A stretch of 37,981 nt of DNA from an uncultured Mycoplasmatota bacterium (GTDB lineage: Bacteria; Bacillota_I; Bacilli_A; Izemoplasmatales; Izemoplasmataceae). Shown one piece after another: positions 1 through 7,168 of this stretch. The stretch lies in the NCBI GenBank assembly GCA_913057225.1, contig CAJXNT010000008.1, forward strand, positions 1 through 37,981, given 5' to 3'. How positions within the stretch are numbered: position 1 is the stretch's first letter; every line of letters starts with the position of its first letter. The notes under the pieces were generated by a model. It saw only the letters and a list, made by a program, of their open reading frames with translations. It was not told where the DNA came from and did no database searches. The translations under genes were made by a program, and so were the position numbers.

Positions 1-138
1 GTGGGCGTGCGGCGTGAGACCATCTCCCATTTGGAACAAGGGAAGTACAATCCTTCGCTGCTTTTGGTGATGAAGATTGCCGAGGTTTTTGATGTCACCA
101 TCGATGCGTTATTTAAAAAGGAGCCCTCTCATGAGTGA
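1..138 (+). CDS. Xre-family helix-turn-helix regulator, C-terminal part (5' end outside the window)
   Basis: Reading frame 1 is open from the first base to TGA at 136-138. It encodes about 45 residues including [20 protein letters not shown], the recognition helix and following turn of small Xre/Cro-type DNA-binding proteins, then a typical tail that ends in DALFKKE. The start lies outside the window, so only the second half of the domain is seen. The stop overlaps the start of the next gene by 8 bases (ATGAGTGA), which indicates translational coupling. Small regulators of this class often sit directly before the membrane protein gene they control; that role is inferred here. Confidence 0.8.
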   Translation: MGVRRETISHLEQGKYNPSLLLVMKIAEVFDVTIDALFKKEPSHE

Positions 139-1168
139 TGTAAAGATTCTTCCCATGACCCAAGAAGTGGTCCCAGAGACGACCGCTGTGGCGGAAAAAG
201 CGTTTGGCAAGATGGTCCGTTTGATTCTTCCCAAAAAAAATCTTTGGGGCTTTTACGCCGCAAAGGATGACCAGGTATTGGGGGCGGTTTACATCAAAGA
301 AGTGGCACCCAAAGAAGGCATTTTGGAGTGGATATTTGTCGATCCGGATGCCCATGGCTTAAGCATTGGGAAACAACTCGCGGCGACCGCATTTGATGCC
401 ATGAACGAACGCGGCCTCACCCGGCAATTTGCGCTAGTGCGAGATGATAATACAGCCTCTTGGAATCTCTTTGCCAAAGAAGGCTACAAAGAAGTCAGCG
501 TCTTGAAGTCGCTCTTTGGGTATCATTTTAAAAGTTTTCCTGAGCGATTTTTCTACAGCTTTGCGTCAAATTATTCGACGTGGGTGAAAGACGAGCGATT
601 CGAAGACGTTCCGCTGCATCCCAAACGGTTTTCCGTTTTAAAAACGTTGGCATTTGCCGCGTGGATTGGGGCGTCTTTATCCTTGTTTTCGCTGCGCGGT
701 TTGGATTTCTTTTGGATCGCGCTCGCCATGGTGCCAGCCGTCACGTTGATTCGGATGGTCGTGGCCTTCCCGTTCGCCAGACGCTATGGCCCCGTTCGCT
801 ATGATGCGCCCCAAGGGGGAACGCCGTTAGCGTTTATCTTCGGGTTCATCGGCACGTGGTGGCCCACTTTTGGCATGTATGTGCCGCAAGAAGATTATTG
901 GAAAGACCATGAATTTCTCCCCTTTGCAGGACCCGCCCGATTTGCGAGTTGGATGAGTTTGTTGGGCGTTTTCATGGGCACGTATTATTTGATGCCTAAT
1001 GCGTTTGCATCAGGGCTCAACTTTTATTTGGCTTTCATCATTGGAGTCCAGATGATTCCTTTTTTCCCCATGGATGGCATGGATGGTAATATCGTGTTGC
1101 AATATTCAAAGCTTTTATACCTTGCCGGTGTCATCATAAGTGTGGTGAGCCTATTGGTTTATTATTGA
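131..1168 (+). CDS. GNAT acetyltransferase fused to a multi-pass membrane domain that resembles a degenerate M50 protease
   Basis: The start at 131 is chosen because AAGGAG (118-123) lies 7 bases upstream; an in-frame ATG at 77 has no such site. The protein has 345 residues. Residues 1 to about 125 look like a GNAT N-acetyltransferase: a [10 protein letters not shown] beta-strand and turn, then GLSIGKQL as the acetyl-CoA pyrophosphate loop. From about residue 165 there are several hydrophobic helices. The end contains a GPARF segment and, in a hydrophobic helix, [12 protein letters not shown], which recalls the second metal-binding motif of site-2 proteases (M50, NxxPxxxLDGG). No HExxH motif is present, so protease activity is unlikely. 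Substrate unknown. It overlaps the upstream regulator and is probably controlled by it. The GNAT call is firm; the M50 resemblance is tentative. Confidence 0.75.
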   Translation: MSDVKILPMTQEVVPETTAVAEKAFGKMVRLILPKKNLWGFYAAKDDQVLGAVYIKEVAPKEGILEWIFVDPDAHGLSIGKQLAATAFDAMNERGLTRQFALVRDDNTASWNLFAKEGYKEVSVLKSLFGYHFKSFPERFFYSFASNYSTWVKDERFEDVPLHPKRFSVLKTLAFAAWIGASLSLFSLRGLDFFWIALAMVPAVTLIRMVVAFPFARRYGPVRYDAPQGGTPLAFIFGFIGTWWPTFGMYVPQEDYWKDHEFLPFAGPARFASWMSLLGVFMGTYYLMPNAFASGLNFYLAFIIGVQMIPFFPMDGMDGNIVLQYSKLLYLAGVIISVVSLLVYY

Positions 1169-1193
1169 CGTACGTTATTCCGTATGCTTTAAT
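1165..1193 (+). promoter_or_regulatory. Promoter of the toxin-antitoxin pair with a possible operator
   Basis: TTGACG (1165-1170), a 17-base spacer and TTTAAT (1188-1193) form a near-consensus sigma-A promoter. Inside the spacer is an inverted repeat TACG-N6-CGTA (1171-1184). An operator between -35 and -10 would suit the autorepression known for Phd/YefM antitoxins; the operator role is inferred. Confidence 0.65.
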
Positions 1194-1211
1194 ACACTTA
1201 GAGGTGATATC

Positions 1212-1466
1212 ATGGCACACCATATATCCATCACGAATGCCCGCAAAAATTTGTATCAATTGGCTGAACTTGCTTTGAATCAAGGCACTGAAGTCCAAAT
1301 ACAAACGAAGCATGGAAATGTGATTTTAATTTCTGAAGAAGAATATCGGGGACTCATTGAAACGTTGTACTTAAGCAGTAATCAATCACTGAAAGACTCT
1401 CTGATTGAAGGAAAAAACACTCCACTTTCCGAAACGATTGACGAAGATGATATCGATTGGTCCTAA
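1212..1466 (+). CDS. Antitoxin of a Phd/YefM-type toxin-antitoxin pair
   Basis: An 84-residue protein that starts MAHHISITNARKNLYQL and contains VILISEEEYRGLIETLYL. This is the layout of Phd/YefM antitoxins: an N-terminal DNA-binding fold with a conserved 'vvLis.eeY..l.eTl' strand and helix, then an acidic, probably disordered tail (EDDIDWS) that wraps the toxin. The ribosome site GAGGTGAT (1201-1208) fixes the start. It should neutralise the toxin encoded 6 bases downstream and repress the shared promoter. These roles follow from the family and the gene pairing. Confidence 0.88.
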   Translation: MAHHISITNARKNLYQLAELALNQGTEVQIQTKHGNVILISEEEYRGLIETLYLSSNQSLKDSLIEGKNTPLSETIDEDDIDWS

Positions 1467-1472
1467 TCGGAT

Positions 1473-1733
1473 ATGTATCGGATTGTATATACCCGCATGG
1501 CCCGCAAAGATATTCCCAAATTAAAGCAAGCCAAATTATCGTCCACCGTACAGAATTTGATTCAAATGATGAAAATCAATCCATGGCAGACCCCACCACC
1601 CTTTGAAAAACTGTCGGGAGATTTAAAAGGACTCTATTCTCGACGAATCAATTTTCAACATCGATTGGTCTATCAGATCTATTCGTCTGAAAAAATCATC
1701 AAGATTGTACGCATGTGGTCACATTATGAATAA
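1473..1733 (+). CDS. YoeB/Txe-type mRNA-cleaving toxin
   Basis: An 86-residue basic protein with the YoeB/Txe signature: LSGDLKGLYSRRINFQHRLV in the middle and a C-terminal HYE. In YoeB the glutamate, the arginine of SRRI and the terminal His-Tyr pair carry out ribosome-dependent mRNA cleavage; here E46, the SRRI arginines and the HY end are all present, so the toxin looks intact. No strong ribosome site precedes it, and the 6-base gap to the antitoxin suggests translation coupled to that gene, as is usual in this family. The pair sits between two unrelated chromosomal units and is followed by its own terminator, consistent with an inserted module. Confidence 0.92.
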   Translation: MYRIVYTRMARKDIPKLKQAKLSSTVQNLIQMMKINPWQTPPPFEKLSGDLKGLYSRRINFQHRLVYQIYSSEKIIKIVRMWSHYE

Positions 1734-1767
1734 AGCCATCGATTCTTTCTATCGATGGCTTTTATTT
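1734..1767 (+). terminator. Rho-independent terminator, probably bidirectional
   Basis: A perfect 10-bp stem, AGCCATCGAT (1734-1743) with ATCGATGGCT (1751-1760), has a 7-base loop and is followed by TTTATTT. It directly follows the toxin stop. Read on the minus strand it lies just after the recU stop and is followed by TTATT, so it can serve both genes. Confidence 0.85.
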
Positions 1768-1777
1768 GATATCACAA

Positions 1778-2353
1778 TCAGTGTTTCCAACGATCATAGG
1801 CATCCAAGTAATTAAGCGTTGGTTTGAAACTTAATGAAATCTCGTAGGCATGGTCCTCAAACTCTTTAAGGGTCATGCTTTTTCGCCCCGTTCGGGCGCG
1901 AAAGGTAAATTGAGATAATACGTCATACGGCAGTAAAAAGAATTTTTCTATGCGGGCAAACGCGACTAAGATGAAGGCATCTCCGCCTTGGGCATTCACC
2001 GCCCCTAAGTGATTCATCTGATGCGGATGAATATTGCGTAAGGGAAACGACGTGGTGGACTGAGTCTCTTTGACATCAAAATCTAAGTACCTACCATTAT
2101 AAACGCCGTTGTAGTCTGTGGTTGACGGGGTTTTAAAATACGCTTCTTTAATCTTTGCGGCACTTCGTTTGGGATAATCGACCGTCACAATTTGCACGGG
2201 GGTCGGTTTTTTATGGATGACCGCTCGGCCTGAGTTTAAATAAAAATCATTCGCCTCATTGACGAGTTTTTCGGTTTGAATGCCTCGGTTTTTCACCGAG
2301 ATTTTTTCCGGCTGATACGCAGGTTTACCGTTGGGATAACGAATGTTTTTCAT
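1778..2353 (-). CDS. recU: Holliday junction resolvase RecU
   Basis: A 191-residue protein that matches the RecU family of Gram-positive bacteria in length and sequence. It starts MKNIRYPNGKPAY, followed by KNRGIQTEKLVNEANDFYL, and has a catalytic core with DYNGVYNGRYLDFDVKET, which holds the acidic and lysine residues of the PD-(D/E)xK-type nuclease fold, then SFPLRNIHPHQMNHL. RecU cuts Holliday junctions made during recombinational repair and works with RuvAB. In Bacillus it is usually followed by a penicillin-binding protein gene; here it is alone, ends against the toxin-antitoxin terminator, and diverges from rnj. The ribosome site is weak. Confidence 0.95.
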   Translation of the reverse strand: MKNIRYPNGKPAYQPEKISVKNRGIQTEKLVNEANDFYLNSGRAVIHKKPTPVQIVTVDYPKRSAAKIKEAYFKTPSTTDYNGVYNGRYLDFDVKETQSTTSFPLRNIHPHQMNHLGAVNAQGGDAFILVAFARIEKFFLLPYDVLSQFTFRARTGRKSMTLKEFEDHAYEISLSFKPTLNYLDAYDRWKH

Positions 2354-2374
2354 AGGCTCATTGTATCATGAAAG

Positions 2375-2396
2375 TTTTTCAAGACACCTTGAAAAA
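2375..2396. repeat. Perfect inverted repeat between recU and rnj
   Basis: TTTTTCAAG (2375-2383), ACAC, CTTGAAAAA (2388-2396). It lies upstream of both divergent genes, 22 bases before the recU start. It could be a regulator site or a weak leader hairpin; no assignment is possible. Confidence 0.4.
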
Positions 2397-2440
2397 AGCC
2401 GCCGTTTTTCCGTCAAAACGTCGTGACAACCGCGCTTTTA

Positions 2441-2449
2441 TGCTATAAT
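2441..2449 (+). promoter_or_regulatory. Extended -10 promoter of rnj
   Basis: TGCTATAAT is a perfect extended -10 element 28 bases before the chosen rnj start. The best -35 match is GTGACA (2423-2428), at a short 15-base spacing. Confidence 0.6.
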
Positions 2450-2477
2450 GATGACGTTACAGTCTGAAGGAGGCACT

Positions 2478-4166
2478 ATGAGCCAAGTACAATTTTTCGC
2501 GCTCGGCGGACTGGGTGAAGACGGAAAAAACATGTATGTCTTTTCCGTGGATGGACGATTATTTATTTTCGATGCGGGGATCAAATACCCCGACCAAGAA
2601 TTATTAGGCGTTGAAGCCATTCTTCCCGATTATCAATATCTCCTCGACCATCAATCTCAGATTGAAGGCTTTTTTTTGTCGCACGGTCACGAAGACCACA
2701 TTGGTGCGATGCCCAAAATACTCACTGAGATTAATGCCCCGGTCTACGGATCGTTTTTTACCATTGCATTACTCAAAGATTCATTAAAGCAACACAAAAT
2801 TGACGAGTCCAAACTCGCGTTTCGGACCGTCACCAAGAATACGGTGTTGGATTTTAAATCCGTCAAAGTGCGGTTTTATCAAACCACCCATTCCATTCCA
2901 GGTTCGCTCGGTATGGCCTTAGAAACCAAAGAAGGCTTTTTTGTCTACAGCCCCGATTACACGTTTGACCAAAACGTGGACCCCATCTATCAAACGTCGT
3001 TTGATAAGATTCATGCGTTGACCCAAAAACCGGTCATTGGCCTATTTTCGGAAAGTCTTGGGGCCATTCGCAAAGCCACCGAAGCGGTGGATGAAACCCT
3101 AGAGTTTCACATCAATCAAGTCTTTAGAAACCGCAATAAACGGATCATCGTGAGTGCGTTTTCTACGGACATTTATCGCATTCAGCGGGTCATTAACATC
3201 GCCTTAAAATACGACCGCAAAATTGCCATCATTGGGCGCAAAGCGCAGCGCATGATTGACATTGCCATCAACACCGATTTGCTGAAGATCCCCGATGAGC
3301 AATTTAAAACCCTCAAATTCATCGACACCGAAGATGAAACGCCGCACGATGACAACGTCATGATCTTAGTGGCGGGTGACCGACATGAACCCTTCCATAT
3401 GATTCAACGCATGGCGCTTAAACATGACCGCTTGGTCCATTTAACCAAAAACGATTTGGTCTTATTGATGACGCCTGCTGTGCCCGGGACCGAAAAAATC
3501 TCATCCCGCATGCTCGATATCTTATACCGTCACAACATTGAAATCCAAAAAATTGATCGCGCCATGCTCCCCCCGGCGCATGCGACCAGTTCCGATGTGA
3601 AATTGCTCAGTAATATTTTGAAACCGAAGTACTTTGTGCCCGTCATTGGCGAGTGGCGTCACTTTTATGAAATGAAACAAATCGCCAAACAGCTCTCCTA
3701 TTCGGATGACCACATTTTAGAGCTTGAAAATGGTCAGGTGCTCACCTTTGATGCGGGAAAACTCATTAAAGATGACGGCCATGTGAAAGTCGGCGAAATC
3801 CTTGTGGATGGTTCGCTCGAATCGGGCATTCACGATGTCGTCCTGAAAGACCGTGAAATCCTATCGCAAGATGGCGTCTTGATTATTTCCGGGGCGATCA
3901 GCTTGAAAAAACGCAAATTCCTGGCGGAGCCGGAACTCACCTCGCGTGGCTTTGTCTATGTTAAAGAAAACGAAGCCTTGCTCGATGAAGTTTCACAAAT
4001 TTTTAAATTGGTGGTCGAAAAAGCCTTAAAGGCCCCCCATTTCGATTTCAAAGAGACCCGCGATCAAGCGAAGGACGCCATGCAAAAATACATTTCGCAA
4101 AAAACGTCCAGACGGCCCATCGTCATGCCGATGCTGGTCACGGTCGAAGATCCGAATTATGCGTAA
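2478..4166 (+). CDS. rnj: Ribonuclease J
   Basis: A 562-residue metallo-beta-lactamase/beta-CASP ribonuclease. The start at 2478 is set by GAAGGAGG (2466-2473); upstream in-frame ATGs lie within the promoter. The metal-binding motif HGHEDH is at residues 69-74, and the beta-CASP region and C-terminal domain fit the usual RNase J length of about 555. RNase J combines 5'-3' exonuclease and endonuclease activity and is central to mRNA turnover and rRNA maturation in Bacillota. Whether it corresponds to J1 or J2 cannot be decided. Its end overlaps the following Nudix gene by 8 bases. Confidence 0.95.
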   Translation: MSQVQFFALGGLGEDGKNMYVFSVDGRLFIFDAGIKYPDQELLGVEAILPDYQYLLDHQSQIEGFFLSHGHEDHIGAMPKILTEINAPVYGSFFTIALLKDSLKQHKIDESKLAFRTVTKNTVLDFKSVKVRFYQTTHSIPGSLGMALETKEGFFVYSPDYTFDQNVDPIYQTSFDKIHALTQKPVIGLFSESLGAIRKATEAVDETLEFHINQVFRNRNKRIIVSAFSTDIYRIQRVINIALKYDRKIAIIGRKAQRMIDIAINTDLLKIPDEQFKTLKFIDTEDETPHDDNVMILVAGDRHEPFHMIQRMALKHDRLVHLTKNDLVLLMTPAVPGTEKISSRMLDILYRHNIEIQKIDRAMLPPAHATSSDVKLLSNILKPKYFVPVIGEWRHFYEMKQIAKQLSYSDDHILELENGQVLTFDAGKLIKDDGHVKVGEILVDGSLESGIHDVVLKDREILSQDGVLIISGAISLKKRKFLAEPELTSRGFVYVKENEALLDEVSQIFKLVVEKALKAPHFDFKETRDQAKDAMQKYISQKTSRRPIVMPMLVTVEDPNYA

Positions 4167-4659
4167 ACTGAACCTATACAGCGATGATTACGACGAAACC
4201 ATCTCGCACGTCCCAAGAAAAGGCGCGCGGGGCATCATCTTACACGATTCCAAAGTCTTGCTGCTTCATTACGAAACGCTGAACCACTATGTGCTTCCGG
4301 GGGGTGGGATTGAACCCGGAGAAACCCCACTTGAAGCGTTTCACCGAGAAATATTAGAAGAGACAGGCTACCACGTGGACGGGGCCAAAGCCGTCTTAGA
4401 ACTCACCGAGCATTTTAAAGATTCAATCTGGTCTCATATGTTTTTTGTGGCCCGCACAACAGGGCATAAGCAAGACCCCATGTGGACTGAAGAAGAAAAG
4501 AAATACACCATTACCTTGCATGCATTGGACCCATTGGACGCGCTGGAACTCTTATCGACGCATGTGGGCGATGACCCGTATTCTGCCAACATCATGACCC
4601 GAGAATTTTTAGGATTATCGGAGGCCATGACGCACATGGCAGGCGCCAAAATCCTATGA
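4159..4659 (+). CDS. Nudix hydrolase
   Basis: A 166-residue protein with a complete Nudix box at residues 49-71: G49, E55, then REILEETGY (63-71), matching Gx5Ex7REUxEExGU. Nudix enzymes hydrolyse nucleoside diphosphates linked to another group, such as oxidised dNTPs, capped RNA ends or sugar nucleotides; the substrate cannot be told from sequence. The start overlaps rnj by 8 bases and has only a weak ribosome site, so translation is probably coupled. The pairing with RNase J makes an RNA 5'-pyrophosphohydrolase (RppH-like) role an attractive idea: such an enzyme would create the 5'-monophosphate that RNase J prefers. That is inference. Confidence 0.88.
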   Translation: MRKLNLYSDDYDETISHVPRKGARGIILHDSKVLLLHYETLNHYVLPGGGIEPGETPLEAFHREILEETGYHVDGAKAVLELTEHFKDSIWSHMFFVARTTGHKQDPMWTEEEKKYTITLHALDPLDALELLSTHVGDDPYSANIMTREFLGLSEAMTHMAGAKIL

Positions 4660-4665
4660 TATAAT
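4657..4665 (+). promoter_or_regulatory. Extended -10 promoter of tig
   Basis: TGATATAAT sits over the stop codon of the Nudix gene, 31 bases before tig. No good -35 is visible at normal spacing. Confidence 0.55.
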
Positions 4666-4695
4666 GACGCAGTATGCTTACTTAAGGAGGCCATT

Positions 4696-5982
4696 ATGGC
4701 AACGATCGAAACCCTCGAAAAATCACAAGTGAAGCTGACCATTGAAGTCAGTGCCGAACAATTTGACCACGGCTTAGAACACGCCTATCAAACCATTCAA
4801 AAAGACGTTGAAATTAAAGGTTTTCGTAAAGGCAAAGTGCCCATGGCCATTTATGAAAAGAAATTTGGGGTGGAGTCGCTTTACGATGAAGCCATTAACC
4901 ATATCATTTCGGACACATACTATGAAGCATTGGTCGAACACGATGTGCTGGTGGTGGCGCAGCCAAAGATTGATTTTGACATCAATGCCATTGGCCGCGG
5001 AAAGTCGTTTACTTATACCGCCACGGTGGCAGTTAAACCCGAAGTGAAACTTGGGGAATACAAGAATTTGAAGATGAAAAAACCGTCGGAAAAAGTATCA
5101 GCCGCGGAAGTCAACGCCGAGATTAAGAAACTGCAAGAGCAAAACGCTGAAATGCAAGTCATCGAAGACCGGCCCTTAAAAGAGGGCGATACCGCCATCT
5201 TTGACTTTAAAGGCACCCTCAATGGTGAAGCCTTTGACGGCGGATCGGCGGAAAATTACGAACTGAAAATCGGATCCAAAAGCTTCATTCCGGGATTCGA
5301 AGATAAAATGATTGGCTTAAACGTGGGTGAAGAAAAAGATTTAGAACTCACCTTCCCCAAAGACTATCAAGCCGAAGATCTCGCGGGCAAGGACGTGGTT
5401 TTCCACGTGAAGCTCCATGAAATCAAAGAAATGGTTTTGCCCGAACTCGACGATGATTTTGTCAAAGACCTCGATAAAGAGGGCATTGACACCGTGGCGG
5501 CATTAAAAGAAAGCATTAAAAAAGATTTGAAAGCTGAAAAAGAAAAATCGGCGAAAAACGCCAAAACGGATTTTGCGGTCCAAACCGCCAGTGAAAATGC
5601 GACCATGGAAATTCCCGAAGACATGGTGGTGGCCGAAAAAAATCGGATGCTCGATAACACCAAACAACAAGCCAAACAATACGGCCTTGAGTTTGAGCAA
5701 TATCTTCAGTTTTCAGGCATGACCTTAGAAAAATTTGAAGAAAAACTGATGGAAGATGCGCGTAAATCCATTCGCTACAACCTGACCTTAGAAGCCGTGG
5801 CCAAAGCCGAAGGCATTGAAGTCAGCGATGAGGAATACAATGCCCGCCTTAAAGAGCTGGCCGATCAATACAAAATCAGTGTGGAACAAGTCAGTGCCCA
5901 ACTGTCTAAAGATGTGGTCATTCAAGACATTCAAATGAATAAAGCGGTGGACTTACTCGTTGAATCCCTTGAATTAACATGA
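4696..5982 (+). CDS. tig: Trigger factor
   Basis: A 428-residue ribosome-bound chaperone and prolyl isomerase that meets nascent chains at the exit tunnel. The ribosome-binding signature GFRKGKVP is at residues 42-49. An FKBP-type isomerase domain covers roughly residues 150-245 (ATIFDFKGTLNGEAFDGGSA, then GFEDKMIGLNVGEEKDLELTFP), followed by the helical C-terminal chaperone domain. The length is normal. AAGGAGG (4684-4690) fixes the start. In Bacillus tig is followed by clpX; here an HAD phosphatase overlaps its stop by 4 bases (ATGA). Confidence 0.97.
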   Translation: MATIETLEKSQVKLTIEVSAEQFDHGLEHAYQTIQKDVEIKGFRKGKVPMAIYEKKFGVESLYDEAINHIISDTYYEALVEHDVLVVAQPKIDFDINAIGRGKSFTYTATVAVKPEVKLGEYKNLKMKKPSEKVSAAEVNAEIKKLQEQNAEMQVIEDRPLKEGDTAIFDFKGTLNGEAFDGGSAENYELKIGSKSFIPGFEDKMIGLNVGEEKDLELTFPKDYQAEDLAGKDVVFHVKLHEIKEMVLPELDDDFVKDLDKEGIDTVAALKESIKKDLKAEKEKSAKNAKTDFAVQTASENATMEIPEDMVVAEKNRMLDNTKQQAKQYGLEFEQYLQFSGMTLEKFEEKLMEDARKSIRYNLTLEAVAKAEGIEVSDEEYNARLKELADQYKISVEQVSAQLSKDVVIQDIQMNKAVDLLVESLELT

Positions 5983-6791
5983 GGCCTTACTTTTTCGTTT
6001 TCGATCTCGATGGCACGCTGTTAGATGACGATAAACATCTCAAAGAAGACGTTAAAACCATGTTCGACCGGCTTCGCTTGCTCGGGCATGAAACGTTTGT
6101 GGCCACGGGAAGAGCCCTTGAAATTACGCAACCCTATCTGGATTATTTGGGGCTTTCCAATCATTGCATTTTGAATAATGGGGCCGTCATTCGGGATCTA
6201 AGCCACCACAAAAACATCCGAGAAACCGGCATCAGTGACGCCGATATCGCAGGGACGATCGGCTATCTAGAAGCCCATCACATTGCGTACTCGGTCTCAA
6301 CCAATGAGGCGTTATACACCACGGAAGATTACGAACTCGGCTATTACGACCGCTTCAAAACGATGTTCCCCGATTATCCCCTCCCCAATCACCAAGGGGC
6401 GCGCATCGAAGACATTCGCGGAAAAACGGTCTATAAGATTTTAGCGCAATTCAAAAGCGAGGCTTCCTTAGAGACCACACGCAAAGCGCTCAGAGAGCGT
6501 ATTGATGCGACGGTCACCCAAAGCATGGAGATGTATTTAAGCATTCTCCCCGCCGGCATTACCAAAGGGGGAACCCTAAAAAAATACATGGATGATCGTC
6601 ATATTTCGGTTGACCGATTGGTGGTTTTTGGCGATAATGATAACGATGTGGAGATGCTCAAGCTTTCTTCGCATTCGTACGCCATGATAAATGGCTCAAA
6701 GAATGCTAAAGCCGCGGCGGCGCACGTCACTTTAAAAGACAACAATCATCTCGGGGTGCTCGAGATGGTGTCTAAATACGTACCACTTTAA
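5979..6791 (+). CDS. HAD-superfamily phosphatase, Cof subfamily
   Basis: A 270-residue protein with HAD motif I FDLDGT (D9 and D11) and the C-terminal motif FGDNDNDVEML (from about residue 216), with a large type IIB cap between them. This is the Cof/YidA arrangement of soluble sugar-phosphate or flavin-precursor phosphatases; the substrate is unknown. The start codon overlaps the tig stop as ATGA, so it is translationally coupled to tig. The ptsH gene follows after 12 bases. Confidence 0.9.
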   Translation: MRPYFFVFDLDGTLLDDDKHLKEDVKTMFDRLRLLGHETFVATGRALEITQPYLDYLGLSNHCILNNGAVIRDLSHHKNIRETGISDADIAGTIGYLEAHHIAYSVSTNEALYTTEDYELGYYDRFKTMFPDYPLPNHQGARIEDIRGKTVYKILAQFKSEASLETTRKALRERIDATVTQSMEMYLSILPAGITKGGTLKKYMDDRHISVDRLVVFGDNDNDVEMLKLSSHSYAMINGSKNAKAAAAHVTLKDNNHLGVLEMVSKYVPL

Positions 6792-6803
6792 AAGGAGACT
6801 TCC

Positions 6804-7070
6804 ATGGCAGAAAAAACTGTGGTCATTGTTGACCCCGCGGGCATGCACGCACGCCCCGCTTCGAAAGTCGCGCATTTAGCCGCAAGCTTTGACGAAGATG
6901 TATCCATTACTTACAAAGCGCGTACAATCGACGCCAAAAGCATTATGGGATTGATGAGTTTAGGTGTCCCCAAAGATGCCGAAATCACCCTCCAAGTGAA
7001 TGGCGACGATGATGAATCGATTCTTTCATCCATCCTCGGTGAAATGAAAGAACTCGGGCTCATCAAGTAA
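6804..7070 (+). CDS. ptsH: Phosphocarrier protein HPr
   Basis: An 88-residue HPr. The active-site histidine is H15 in GMHARPAS, and the regulatory serine is S46 in KSIMGLMSLGV. H15 carries phosphate from enzyme I to sugar-specific PTS components; S46 is the site used by HPr kinase for CcpA-dependent catabolite repression in Bacillota. AAAAGGAGA precedes the start. The gene is not next to ptsI, its usual neighbour, but follows an HAD phosphatase in the tig transcript and ends at a strong terminator. Conservation of S46 suggests that catabolite control operates in this organism. Confidence 0.96.
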   Translation: MAEKTVVIVDPAGMHARPASKVAHLAASFDEDVSITYKARTIDAKSIMGLMSLGVPKDAEITLQVNGDDDESILSSILGEMKELGLIK

Positions 7071-7071
7071 G

Positions 7072-7098
7072 AAAAGACGCGAAAGTGTCTTTTTTTTT
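7072..7098 (+). terminator. Terminator of the tig-HAD-ptsH transcript
   Basis: AAAAGACGC, loop GAAA, GTGTCTTTT, then a continuing T run to 7098. The stem has one G-U pair. Confidence 0.85.
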
Positions 7099-7112
7099 GC
7101 GTTGCTTATAAA

Positions 7113-7141
7113 TTGATTACCCATTTAAAGGGCGGTATAAT
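7113..7141 (+). promoter_or_regulatory. Promoter of lon
   Basis: TTGATT (7113-7118), a 17-base spacer, TATAAT (7136-7141). No CtsR-type or CIRCE heat-shock repeat was noticed next to it. Confidence 0.7.
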
Positions 7142-7168
7142 TTAACCATTCCTTAATAAGAGGTGAAT

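Noticed and set aside
131-1168. Active site-2 protease
   Set aside because: The essential HExxH motif is absent; only the second motif region is similar.
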